From contig CM061240.1 of assembly GCA_030848705.1 (NCBI GenBank), positions 125,600,998-125,664,997 on the forward strand: DNA of 64,000 nucleotides, in the 5' to 3' direction. Below are positions 1 to 10,627 of this stretch, piece after piece. The notes beneath the pieces were generated by a model that was not told the origin of the DNA, did no database searches, and saw nothing but the letters and a program-made list of their open reading frames with translations. Origin of the DNA: Heracleum sosnowskyi. Its lineage: Eukaryota > Streptophyta > Magnoliopsida > Apiales > Apiaceae. Position 1 is the first letter of the stretch, and every line of letters begins with the position of its first letter. A program made the position numbers and the translations under genes.

Positions 1-168
1 ATGGTAAAGATGATTGTCTTCGAAGTTTTAGCTAGGAGAACTGAACCCAACTTCTTTACTAGTTGAGTGTACATTTTCTTTCCCCCTCTCCAGAAATACT
101 GGTTTATTCAAGTGCTCGTAGTCAGTGTTCGGCTCCTTACAATGTACATTGATTATTTTTTGGCCGCA

Positions 169-345
169 GGTCCCTGGCATGCAATTTTTGCCAACATACT
201 ATCCACGCTTAGTAAAAGCGGATAGGTGAAATCCCTAAAAGCTTTGTCTTGTAGGCCCCTGCATTCACATAAAAAATCCCATGCTAACCTTATCCGCGCT
301 CAATAAGCGCGGACAGTATGTTGCAACAAGCACTTGCTAGGGACC
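169..345. mobile_element. Palindromic MITE in an STN7 intron
   Basis: The two ends form a long inverted repeat: GGTCCCTGGCATGCAATTTT on the left pairs with a right end finishing TTGCTAGGGACC. The pairing continues inward through an AACATACT(A/G)TCC(A/G)CGCTTA block, about 40 bp in all. Only about 90 bp separate the arms. It lies upstream of the first visible STN7 exon, so within an intron. I could not find a convincing target-site duplication, so the superfamily is open. Confidence 0.6.
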
Positions 346-698
346 AGGACCCTATTATTTTTTAGTTTTATAAAGCACGCACATATATGCATTAGCAAGC
401 ATCTGTGTAGTCTGATAATTAAGATAATTGTCTTCCAAGTTCCAAATACTATAATTGGGTATTACATACTACTAGTTTAGTAGATATTGTCTGTCCTATC
501 CGAAAATGTTGTCCAAATCTGACTTCCCTGATTTGATCTATAGGTATTGTGTTATCAGTGAATAGAATTTGAACACCTTCAGAATTGAATGTTAACTTCA
601 TCATGCTTTGAATCACTCTAAATATTTATTTCACTTCAGTGACATCCTGCATTTTTCATAAAATAGACTTTCCAACGTTTTTGTTATAACCTGTTCAG

Positions 699-2395
699 AT
701 ATGCAGCACCTGAGCAATACATTATGAGCACTCAAACTCCATCTGCACCATCAGCTCCTGTTGCTACTGCACTTTCCCCTGTTTTGTGGCAGGTGCCCCT
801 CTTGTTTTTTGACAGCTTTTGTAGAAACATTTTGAATTTACCTGTGACTAACCTTATTTTCCATCACTATGATGATTTTTTAACAGTTGAATCTCCCTGA
901 TCGATTTGATATCTACAGTACTGGTCTCATTTTCTTACAAATGGTGAGTTGAATTAGCTTATAGATACAAATTGTTTGATCTTTTCACTGACACCAACAC
1001 AATATTGTAGTGTATTTCTTCATGACAAAATTTTAAGTATTGCATATGCTTCACTATATGGTGCATGTTTAAGGCTACTGAGAAATGTTTATTCCAGAAG
1101 CAAAAGTAAAAAAAGTATGTACCAATACAAAAGTGGCATCTTTTGGAGTAGATTTACATTACAGAGTTAGATATCCAACACAGATTTACCACTGTGCACA
1201 AAGTCCAACAATGTAGTGCACTCTGTTAGTTAGAAGAAGAAACACTTGTGCTTGTAGTATCACTTTTGCAGTTGGGTCAAAAAGTGCTGGAAGTATCATA
1301 CACCTTGCATTTTAGATGTAGTGTATATGCAGAAATTATGGGCATGTTACATACTCATGTATAGTCTTGTTAAATACTCATGTATGTGGATCTGAGGGAC
1401 TTTTCTGTTTATAATTTCTATCAGTAATTAATAAAATGCAACTCGTCATATCACAACTAGGTAATATAGATATCATCTTGAAACACTTTTTAGCATTACA
1501 GTTTTTGTTGATTGACAAAGTTGTATTATTCTTTTTTAGGCGTTCCCTGCCCTACGCTCAGATAGCAGTCTTATTCAATTTAACCGTCAGCTAAAGAGAG
1601 CTGAATATGATTTGCTTACATGGAGAAAGACTGTAGAGCCCCGTGCTAGCTCTGATCTCAAAAGAGGGTTTGAATTGTTGGCATTAGATAATGAAATAGG
1701 ATGGGAGCTTCTAACATCAATGGTTCGATACAAGGCTCGACAAAGAACTAGTGCGAAGACAGCTTTAGCCCACCCTTATTTTGTACGCGAAGGTCTTTTA
1801 GCTCTGTCCGTCATGCAAAACCTCAGGCTGCAATTCTTTAGAGCTACACAGCAAGACTATGGGGAAGCTGCAAACTGGATTATACAGTTAATGGCAAAGT
1901 CCGGAACAGAGAAGGAAGGTGGCTTCACAGAAGCGCAGCTTCAGAACCTCAGAGTTTGTTTCCAACTCAACTAAAAGTTCATTATGTTCTTCTTTTTTTG
2001 CTTAATAAAAGTCTATTATGTGTTAATACATTATATAGTACAAAGGGTTTTTTCTTAACTATATTTGCTACCTCCTTTTGTGTGAAAGCATGCCCGAGTA
2101 TGCAAGGCATATCAGCACCTTTAAAAAGCTGATAGTAACGATTCTGTTGCAAAATATACTTACCAAACGCTTATTTTCCAGTGAGGTGCTAATTCATTTT
2201 ATTAAGCTCCCTCTGCATCTAATCTTTTGGCAGGAAATAAAGCCTAAGAAAAAGGAAAAAGCGCAGAAAAATGCTTTGGCATCGGCACTTCGTTTCCAAA
2301 GAAAGATTTTAAAAACACTGAATGAGAGTATGAGTGAGCTGAACCAGCGCAGCAAGAGTCTCTGGTGGACCCGGTGGATTCCCAGAGAAGACTGA
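699..2395 (+). CDS. STN7: STN7-type thylakoid serine/threonine kinase, 3' part of gene (four exons visible)
   Basis: Four exons with GT-AG borders join in frame: 699-792, 887-943, 1540-1953 and 2234-2395, ending in TGA. The joined product matches the C-terminal part of plant STN7, the state-transition kinase of the thylakoid membrane that phosphorylates LHCII. It starts in the kinase C-lobe at a YAAPEQY motif (the APE-like element), continues through DRFDIYSTGLIF and a Gln/Arg-rich helical stretch, and ends in a basic tail with the characteristic WWTRWIPRE finish. The first visible base is the third base of a codon, so the gene enters from outside the window. The N-terminal transit peptide, membrane segment and catalytic loop are not present here. 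The tail separates it from the related STN8. Kinase identity is recalled from family knowledge; the exon joins are read directly. No broken frame is seen. Confidence 0.93.
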
Positions 2396-3333
2396 GTAAT
2401 GTATATACACCTTCTTTTTCTTTTTTTCCTGCAGACATCTTAATTAATTATACTATTCTAAATACATGACAAATAATACTCAGATATTGTACAGAGCTCG
2501 AATCCTTTATTAACTTAAGTATGTAAAAAACTTGAAAATCAATGTAATATAAAAAGTTTATGTCAATTCAGTACATGATATATTTTTGTTTGGAAACCAT
2601 AAACACAAGTACAGAACTAGTAGTCATACATTTCATGCAGATGTATTATGTATATTTACCTTAGATTTACCTATCCCTTAAGTACCTTTTTAGTTCCTTT
2701 TTAGGAGTACCTTTTTAGATGTAAAAATCTTATTACCTCAGGGTGGATCCCTGAGGGTTACCTCAGACCCAGTTTTAGATGTAAAAATCTTATTAAGCTA
2801 GCAAACGTGTTGCAGTTTATGGATTCAGCAATACTCAAGAAATATAGACATTCTGATTACTTGTTTTATGGTAATAAAGCTGTAATTAGGATCAGCTGAT
2901 AATGAAAATGCCATCCTTCTGGCAAGCTTGGTCAAGATATATCAGTTCTTATCACATGAACCAATCCTACAGTTTCCACTGTAAATTTAGTTCCGTAAAA
3001 TGAAATTGTATATCTTGTAAGATATCAGATTCAATGATGATTAAGCAAATTCAAGCGTAACATATAACTAAAGTGGTAAGAGTTTATCTCTTACCAACGT
3101 TCCTCGCTCACCCCAAATTATCCGAAAACATATTCTAACTTGTAAGATATACTCCTATAAGTCTAAAATATTCGAATAAAACTTCTGCTTCAGCTGTTAG
3201 GATCCTTTTCCTTCCTTTTTTCTTTTGAGGAGTGCTGCTGTCAGCTAGCTAAAGAAAATATCCTAGCAAGATTGTGGATTGGGCAGGAGTGAATTGGAAT
3301 TTAATCTGATTTTATTTCTCTTACTCATTTACA
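2396..3333. other. Intergenic, STN7 downstream region
   Basis: No gene is visible. The STN7 3' UTR must lie at the start. A short tandem duplication is present: the 23-bp string beginning TTTTAGATGTAAAAATC occurs at 2713-2735 and again at 2773-2795, a 60-bp period, with a CCTCAGGG/CCCTGAGG palindrome between. The rest is AT-rich with no long open frame. Confidence 0.6.
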
Positions 3334-3490
3334 CACTACAAGGAAAACAGTGTTTTACAACGGTTTTTGTCCATTGTCTGAACTTTCGAAAACCCGTTAT
3401 CTATTAAGATGCCGTCTGTTACGTGTATTACACAACGGTACGTACCGTTGTATGACATTCCTGAAGACAACGGTACGTACATGATCACCA
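3334..3490. mobile_element. Isolated CACTA-type terminus with subterminal palindromes
   Basis: CACTACAAGGAAAACAG at 3334 is a typical CACTA terminal sequence. It is followed by repeated CAACGG subterminal motifs, including the palindrome CAACGGTACGTACCGTTG near 3433. I did not find a matching opposite terminus ending in TAGTG in the next kilobase. It is therefore probably a truncated or solo CACTA end, unrelated in its subterminal motif to the large CACTA element at 29399. Confidence 0.45.
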
Positions 3491-3629
3491 ATTTAAAACC
3501 AAAACTTAAACCTATAATGGAGGTGACGAGAGGTCCACATAGACTGTATGCAAATATATCAGATGACATCTTGTCTCACCGACTCAGCCGTGTGCCCACA
3601 TTTGTGAACCCACAAGTGACAAGACTGAA

Positions 3630-3770
3630 CGCACGTACGTACGTGTGCACACACAGGTCAAAAAGTAATTAATCAAGATAAGATGCACTCATTAGTCACT
3701 AATCTGACCACACGTACGTGCACACAAAGGTCAAAAAGCAATTAAGTTAAGATGTGGTCATTAATTAGAC
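3630..3770. repeat. Two-copy ACGTACGTG / AGGTCAAAAAG tandem repeat
   Basis: Two diverged copies of a ~70-bp block follow each other. Each has an (AC)GTACGTG(TG)CACACA segment, then AGGTCAAAAAG(T/C)AATTAA and ATTAG(T/A)CACTAAT. The ACGTG cores resemble plant bZIP-type sites, but with no gene in the next kilobase that may be chance. The flanking DNA from 3770 to 4140 is AT-rich with no visible gene. Confidence 0.5.
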
Positions 3771-4149
3771 ACTAATTAACCCCTAGCTATGTTGATTAAG
3801 ATGTGCATGTAATGTAGGATTCAACTCAAATTTCCCCGTCATTGTCTGGTGAGGTGGATCCAGCACGCATACGTGAAACACGTCCACATCACATATGTTC
3901 ATGTATAGAAACTACAAAAAAATATGTAATAAATAAAAAATATATAAACCTCACCGTAACTCCATTATTTATAACCTCATCAACAACACAGATCATAATC
4001 TAGATATCAGACATTTGCTACCTTATTGTTGTAATGGCACACCCACCATGTTTAATTGTTGGTCACTCCCAACATTCATTTATGGTCAAATAGATTAACA
4101 TGATCGTAAACCAGCTAGCACCTTTGTTTCTTTATCGTTATAGTTTTTA

Positions 4150-4449
4150 GCATAAACTTCAAAGTGGTGATCAAATTTTAAACAGTTTTTGCATTTTGTT
4201 CGAATTTTAAATTTATAATTTAGTGGCTAGATATTAGTTTCAGTTTATTTTTTTAAAAAAAATATAAGTAATGTTCGGCTAACTATTGCAAATTACCACT
4301 TTTTTTAGAAAAAAAAACTTAAAAAAATGGTTCGTAGCCATCTTTTTAAAAAATAAAAATAATGTTCGGTCATTGTATTACAAATTAAAAAATATGGTCA
4401 TCAAAATGCAAAAATGGATTAAGTTTAGCAACCACTTTGAAGTTTACTC
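4150..4449. mobile_element. Mutator-like MITE, 300 bp, 9-bp TSD
   Basis: Terminal inverted repeats start GCATAAACTTCAAAGTGGTG on the left, and GAGTAAACTTCAAAGTGGTT on the reverse complement of the right end. The element is flanked on both sides by the identical 9-mer TAGTTTTTA (4141-4149 and 4450-4458). A 9-bp duplication is the hallmark of Mutator-like transposition. No coding capacity. It ends about 540 bp before the DVL/RTFL start codon, so it sits in the upstream region of that gene. Confidence 0.8.
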
Positions 4450-4837
4450 TAGTTTTTAAACAATAAAATTTTTAATATGCATCCGTCATTTATATATACT
4501 ACGAAATTTTTTTACAATACGAGAGATGATAACAATCGCTTGCACGTGATCATCCATGTATCTCAACACTTCTTGTGTCATTTGAATGGGGGGTTGTATA
4601 ACATTTGACTCTAGCGGTGGATGATACCCTGGAAACAATTATTATAAAGTTAAAGTAAATGACAAGATTAAACAGTAGATACATGTAGATATATGCTATA
4701 CATGAACTAAATATGTATGTAAAATGGAATCAGAAGTGGGGAAGTAGGACCCATAAGGTACTGTGAGGTGAGCCAATGGGACTGCATAACCTTGGATGCC
4801 CCATAGTTAGTTCTGTAGAGTACTTCTTTCATCTTCC

Positions 4838-4843
4838 TATAAG
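4838..4843 (+). promoter_or_regulatory. Possible TATA element of the DVL/RTFL gene
   Basis: TATAAG lies about 145 bp before the ATG at 4986, in a CT-rich setting typical of plant core promoters. It would give a ~115-base leader. Inferred only from sequence and spacing. Confidence 0.35.
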
Positions 4844-4985
4844 AACCTCTCTTCCACTTGTACAATCCCTTCAATTCAATTCCAACATCTTACACATATT
4901 CATCAAAAAAATTAGCTAAACACCCAACTCTCTCCCCCTTTTTGTGTTATAATCAATCCAAAGGATACAAAGAAAGATCAAGAAA

Positions 4986-5132
4986 ATGAAGATGATGAAC
5001 AATGGCAATACTATGGGAGCATCAAAGAGGAGGATTGCAAGCAAAGGACTTGGAGGAGTATTGAGACAACAAAGAGCTAGATTATATATTATTAAAAGAT
5101 GTGTAGTCATGCTCCTTTGCTGGCATGAGTGA
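4986..5132 (+). CDS. DVL/RTFL (DEVIL/ROTUNDIFOLIA-like) small peptide, 48 residues
   Basis: A single exon encodes 48 residues. The C-terminal half carries the strongly conserved DVL/RTFL signature: a QQRARLYIIKRCVVMLLCWHE ending preceded by a Lys/Arg-rich segment. Family members are plant-specific, act at the plasma membrane, and alter organ shape by restricting cell proliferation when overproduced. The hydrophobic stretch VVMLLCW with its Cys residues is the family core. The start was set at the first ATG; two further Met codons follow at positions 3 and 4. The short basic N-terminus with no signal peptide is normal for the family. It is the smallest host gene in the window. Family membership is confident; which paralogue is not determined. 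Confidence 0.92.
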   Translation: MKMMNNGNTMGASKRRIASKGLGGVLRQQRARLYIIKRCVVMLLCWHE

Positions 5133-5979
5133 ACTACACAAACTCTTTTATTTTTTCTCTCTTTCTCTTGTTTTGATTAGTATTTCACTTTTACATATTT
5201 TCTGTCAAGTGTAAATTGTAGTGATTAGTTAGTGATTGGTGAGGATAGTACCATGCAATGTATATGTAGAGACTTCACAATTTTGAACCTACCCTTATTT
5301 AAGGGTTATTGCAGAGTTTCATGTATGTCAATGGAGAGTTTCTAATGAAATCATATAAATGTATATATTGGGATCCTCTCTCATTCAAATTCATAAAATT
5401 TGCAGTACAGCTCCACAATCATATCTTTCTACAGAGATCTATATATGCATGTTAATACTTGACAATCTCAAATGGTTTGAAATTTGAGGAACCTATATTT
5501 ATGCAGACACCATTGAATGAGTTCATAGAACTTCTTGGGTTAATTAATTATCAGTTTGTATTATGATCAGTTTGCCAACAAAGAAAATGAAGGTCTTTGG
5601 CTTCATGCAAAATATCTACTGTAATGGTCTAACCGATCTAACAAATGATTTACGCTGAACATTTGCCATGAGTATGGCTATTAATTTTAGAGGAAGCTAA
5701 TGATTAGATGAATGATAAAGCATATACCCCTTTGTTAATCATTCACTTAACATTTAAAATTTTGTTCAAATATGTAATAATTATTTTATCAATATAGAAT
5801 GTAATTAAGATCTTATATCTGAAAGGTCAGTCAGACCGGATCAGGTAGGTAGTACATCATGATTTTTATAAGTAAATGTATGAGGATAATTTGATTAAAT
5901 AGCCTACTAATCGTTAGGTTAAAATTACATGACAGGTAGAGAGTTTTCATGATTAATTAATGTTTAAGGATAATATTTC
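5133..5979. other. Downstream of DVL/RTFL: 3' UTR and AT-rich spacer
   Basis: The first ~250 bases presumably hold the 3' UTR of the small peptide gene. No further coding, RNA or repeat feature is recognised. Confidence 0.5.
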
Positions 5980-6192
5980 AGTCCCTCTGATTTCGACACC
6001 CATTTTAAAGTTCCTATAAAATATAACTCTATAACTTATTTTTAAAACTTTTTTTAAATAAAAATTTAAACATTATATTTTTATTCAGAAGAAGAAAATA
6101 TTTAAAATAATTTATCAAAATATATATTAAAAAACTTTAAAATGTGTGTAGAGACCCGTCTATAATATAAAAAATTGTGGGAACGGAGGGAG
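5980..6192. mobile_element. Degenerate Stowaway-like MITE
   Basis: The right end reads GGGAACGGAGGGAG followed by TA, the usual Stowaway terminus. The left end AGTCCCTCTGATTTCGACAC pairs with it imperfectly. Inner arms ATTTTAAAGT and ACTTTAAAAT also pair. The ends are diverged, so boundaries are approximate. Confidence 0.5.
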
Positions 6193-8313
6193 TATTATCA
6201 GCAAACCTACTATATTCTGTTAGGTTTGAATGCTTAATTAAGCCACAGATACATGTATCATAGGTCAATCAAGACCTATCACACGTTTTTGGAATAATTC
6301 TGAAAAGATTAGGTTATCAACTTATCACATTATCCATTATCTTGGCCCCTGTAAAATTATCAGCCACCCTTCTAATAATTTTGGTAGAAGCACCAGTCTT
6401 TAGCAATCATATATAAGCTTGCATAAACCCACATATATATTTTCAAATTTATTTTATTATTCAAATTTTATTTCTTAATATCTTCGTATTTTCGTATTAC
6501 AATAAATTCAAAAATAGCACGAAACCGACAGATAAAATGAGCAGACGGAGAGATTCGAAATTGACAAACTAACATCATTACAAAGCAAAAATTCATAATA
6601 TTCTCATATATTACGGACGAGATCATGATAGATATTCTCTATCAACTTTTCTTAGGCTGCTAGAGGGTAATGGAAAATGTAAATTGGCACGTAACAAATA
6701 ATGCACACGAACAAAATATTGAACAAATAAATAAAGCAGCAAAAGAAAAGCCTAGTCGAAAGCTGGTCTGAGTGTCAGAGAGGGAAGAAAAAGAAGGCCC
6801 CGTATAAAAAATCTAAAATCTTTTATTCTGTTGTCGGCCACAAAATACGAAAAAAAATAGAAATTATTCTGATATTAATGATATTCGGATGGACTAGCCA
6901 GGCGTGAGTTGTGACTAATCAGTCGTATAGTGAAAAATCAAAGCCAACTGGGCCAGTCCAGCCCAATGCATCCAGTCGTATGTGATAATCATCATGTCAA
7001 GCCCACGTGCACCTCCTTATTTTGAGCCCCACCTGGAGGAAAAAATAGACCCACTTTTGGTAGTTTCTTAGATGTTCAGTCAAGCCACTGCTATCTTCAC
7101 ACACACTATTGTTTGGTTTGGTATCAAATTATCTGTTCACTCAAGATAATCATGTTTTGAATCTGAGAATCTTACAAATTATTCATAGAACATGAAATGT
7201 TGCAGATTTCAAAGTGTTCTAAGCATAATACATAATGCAAATACATAATAGCAAACAAAATTATAAAAATGATGAATATTACATTTTAAAGTTTTGTTTT
7301 TCTTAACTTCACTTAGTAACAATTCTGGTTCCGTCACTGTCCTTACTTGCGTACGTCAGTCTTTTTTTTTGTTGATCTATCGGTTTAACCTTTGTACATA
7401 TGTATCTATGAATCTAAATGGATGCAGTAACATCAATAAGAATGGTACTAGAAAGATGACCTTGGTAGCCAACTCTAAACAGTACTTCCATTACTTTCCA
7501 AGAAGACACAATGGCCCAGAATGATGGACTCGACTAGATTAACACTGCAGTATTGTTTTTAGTACAGCTCCTCTGCAGCATTAATCATATATGCATCCAA
7601 TGCACATATGAATACACGATCTTATTCTTATAAATCAACAAAACTAGGCCCAGTGTTCTGACTAGCCATTTTCAAGACAACCTTGGTGACCTGTGAGGCT
7701 GCTTAGATTCATGAATTTCTCATTTATCCCAGATATTTCTGCAACACCCGAAGGGCCTAGCTAGCTCATTGTAACAAGCCAACAATAAAGTTTAGGTTTT
7801 TATTGGCTTCCTTGAAACAATGTTGCCTTCAATAGTTACAAGTCTCTCAACATAGTGTCGTGTCTAAACATCGAAAACATCTCGTGAATTCAATATCGGT
7901 ACCCCCATACCAGCACATTGCCAAAATCGGAGGGTGGTCTCACTAGCCACTTTCAAATGAAGCCTAGACACATATAAATAATTCATCCATCCAAGCTGGA
8001 GAGGTCAGAAAGTTGAGAGTTTTTATAGCCCTCGATCGCATGTAAAATGTCTAACGTATCCACACCATAAAAGGGAGAAGTAACAGGGAGTTGAGAACAC
8101 AAATTCATCTGAACTGCGTATACAAACTACAATCTTTACTCTACAATAAGTTGTCCATGGAAATAAATATATAATAGAAGTTGAAAAATGGCATATTATA
8201 AGATAAAATGAGTAAAAGTTGCTGATAACATAAATAAAAATGCACCATTTAATTTAATTTAAACCATTCTCCAAACATTATATAAGTGGACTTTGTACCA
8301 AAACTGAATGGTA
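6193..8313. other. Intergenic, no gene recognised
   Basis: AT-rich DNA on both strands. The open frames here are short, of biased composition and match no family I know. No clear inverted or direct repeat structure. Confidence 0.5.
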
Positions 8314-8571
8314 CTCCCTCTGTCCCTATTTAGTTGTTCTGTTTTGATTTTCAGCAGTCAAATTGATCAATTTTTTACTAACATTTACGTGTTCTCAATT
8401 TATAACTTGCAAAATCAGAAAAATACATATTAAAGTAGATTAAATATACTTTTCAATGATATAATTTTTATTATACTTTTTATTCATATAATATATGCAA
8501 TATTTGGTCAAATTTTGATCAATTTGACCATTTAAAAGTCAAACAGGACAACTAATTAGGGACGGAGAGAG
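8314..8571. mobile_element. Stowaway-type MITE, 258 bp, TA duplication
   Basis: The terminal inverted repeats are CTCCCTCTGTCCCTATTTAG on the left and CTCTCTCCGTCCCTAATTAG on the reverse complement of the right, continuing for about 24 bp into GTTGT(T/C)CTGT. TA dinucleotides flank both ends (8312-8313 and 8572-8573), as expected for Tc1/mariner-derived Stowaway elements. Non-coding. Confidence 0.85.
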
Positions 8572-8573
8572 TA

Positions 8574-10002
8574 CCGAATATTAAGCATTTAAGCTTAGCT
8601 GCTTAGGTGATGTTCTGTCAAGCTTCCTTGCATGGTAATCCCGCCTAAAAACAAAACCATCCTGGGATCCAGACTCCATATTACATAAGTTTCAAATTAG
8701 TGGGAAATGAACAAGGCAGCAAGATTGCATAATTACAAGTTGGATAGAAAAAATCGGGAGCCCTGTCTAGCTAAAGGGTCAAAGTTCAATCGACAATCCC
8801 CTGATTTTCTCAACTCAGTAGTCCTAAAGTGAGATTATTCAGAGAGACTAGTGAAGCTTACAATCTACCATCAAGTTTTCAACTTCCAGGTCCATTCCTG
8901 TTTAGAGACTGGCTACTCACTTCCACCAGTTGTCGGGAATGTGACAGGTACTAATTAAGGGCCGTTGTTTCAGCTATTGGTGTCAACCCCCATCGATCAC
9001 GGGCATTAGTCAGAGCCCAGAGGATTTCTAACCTATTGTTTCACCTATTGGTGTATTTCCAGATATAAGTGTGTTAGTCCCATGAAGAATATATCATTCT
9101 TGTTCATAAGGATTTCTAAATATCAGAAAGTAGTGTTTAATCTCTCTAGCTTATTAGACATTAATCATTACACAACTGTTAACTACATTCATCCGATGCG
9201 CTACATGGTTGGAATTTTTTTTGCTCGTGCCATCAAATCTCGTCAAATTTGATGAGGAACGGAGAATATAAAGATATAGGATCAAGATTTAAGAAGTTGA
9301 ATGATGTAAGACCAAAGAAGTTGAATCACGTAAGATGAATTGAATTTCTGCATCATGCTAGATGCGGATCAACAGATTATATAAAACGAATTTAATTGCT
9401 TTTTCCTTGAAACGAACACTATCCAAGGTGTGCAGACTGATATTGTCCGCTCTGGGTCATGACCAAACCTGCACTCACGAAAGGAGAATGATGTCTCTGA
9501 TCACACGCGTGGCTATACATTGGTCCTTTGTGTTCTCTTTAACCTTTTTAAGGACCGTTTCTCTCTGCATTTTGGCCATTTTTGTTTTCTCTTAGCGACA
9601 GCTGCAATCTCCCACTAACTTGGACGGCGACAAGAAAACAAAATTTAAATCCTGAAAATCAAATGTTTGCAAATATGGTTCAAACTTCCGAAGCGTTCAC
9701 TTATGCTATGAAGAGAGGAAGAATATCATGGACTAGGTTGTAATGGCATATGACCATTTCTACATTTTTGCAAAGGTTCTAAGCACTTATTTCTTTGACA
9801 AATTGGACATGCACCCTCAATTGGACACTAGGCCCAACATATTAGAGACGTGTAAAGCCCAATCAGATTTATTTTTTGAGCTACTACCAGTCCAGTCCAT
9901 TCGAGATTTTCCGTTATTAGTGTTTGTTTTCTCGCCGAGTGTCATTTGCAAATGTGTGACAAGTGAAAAGTTTAGACTGCTGATCCGTGCGGATACTTTT
10001 CG
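8574..10002. other. Intergenic, no gene recognised
   Basis: Unique-looking AT-rich sequence. Short open frames near 9362-9595 and 9743-10024 show no recognisable domain. Confidence 0.45.
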
Positions 10003-10627
10003 TTTTCGTTCTAAAAAGCGGTAATCGGTATTAGTATGTGGATGTACATTCTAGTGATTAATCGGATAATCGGTGATTAATTAAATTGATTAATCAAAGC
10101 ATTAATCGGATTGATTAATCGAAGCATTAATCGGATTGATTAATCGAAACATTAATCGAATATATTTTAATTTAATAAATAATAATATATAATTTTAGAT
10201 ATAGTACCATCAAGTTAGTCAAAAGATTTACAAAAAATATAATATATTATTAGTTCAATCTTGATGTTTAAGTATCGAAATTTTAAAAAATAAACCACCT
10301 ATGAATATATCATTAATGTATATCTAGCATGAACGAATAGAGTAATTCACTTTTAGACAATAATCGGTGTATTAGGGAATTGGTAAAGTATTTAGTCAAT
10401 AAATCAAAAACTCATACCCATATAATAGTCATGTATAATTTTTAATTTTTTTTTTGAATTTTGATCAATTTTTGACCGATTCAACCGATTAATCTCGTCT
10501 CGCTCGACTTTTGACCGATTTTTTTAAAAACTGCTCTTTGATCCGATTTCTTCTTAATCAAGACGGAACCCTTCCGACTACCAATTAATCACCCAATTAA
10601 TTAATTAGTTGGCCGATTTTTAGAATA
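10003..10627. repeat. Probable non-autonomous DNA element rich in GATTAATCG repeats
   Basis: The arms TTCTAAAAAGCGG and CCGATTTTTAGAA form an inverted terminal pair. The left part holds about six copies of a GATTAATCG-type motif (10057-10160), and the right part holds CCGATTAATC and GACCGATT motifs in the opposite sense. This resembles the motif-rich hAT-like elements elsewhere in the window, but I found no clear TSD. Confidence 0.45.

Noticed and set aside
3336..3672. Facing open frames of 77 and 87 codons
   Set aside because: They overlap on opposite strands across the CACTA terminus and its palindromes, with no known domain; repeat artefacts.
4916..5110. 64-codon minus-strand frame
   Set aside because: It is the shadow of the DVL/RTFL gene on the plus strand.
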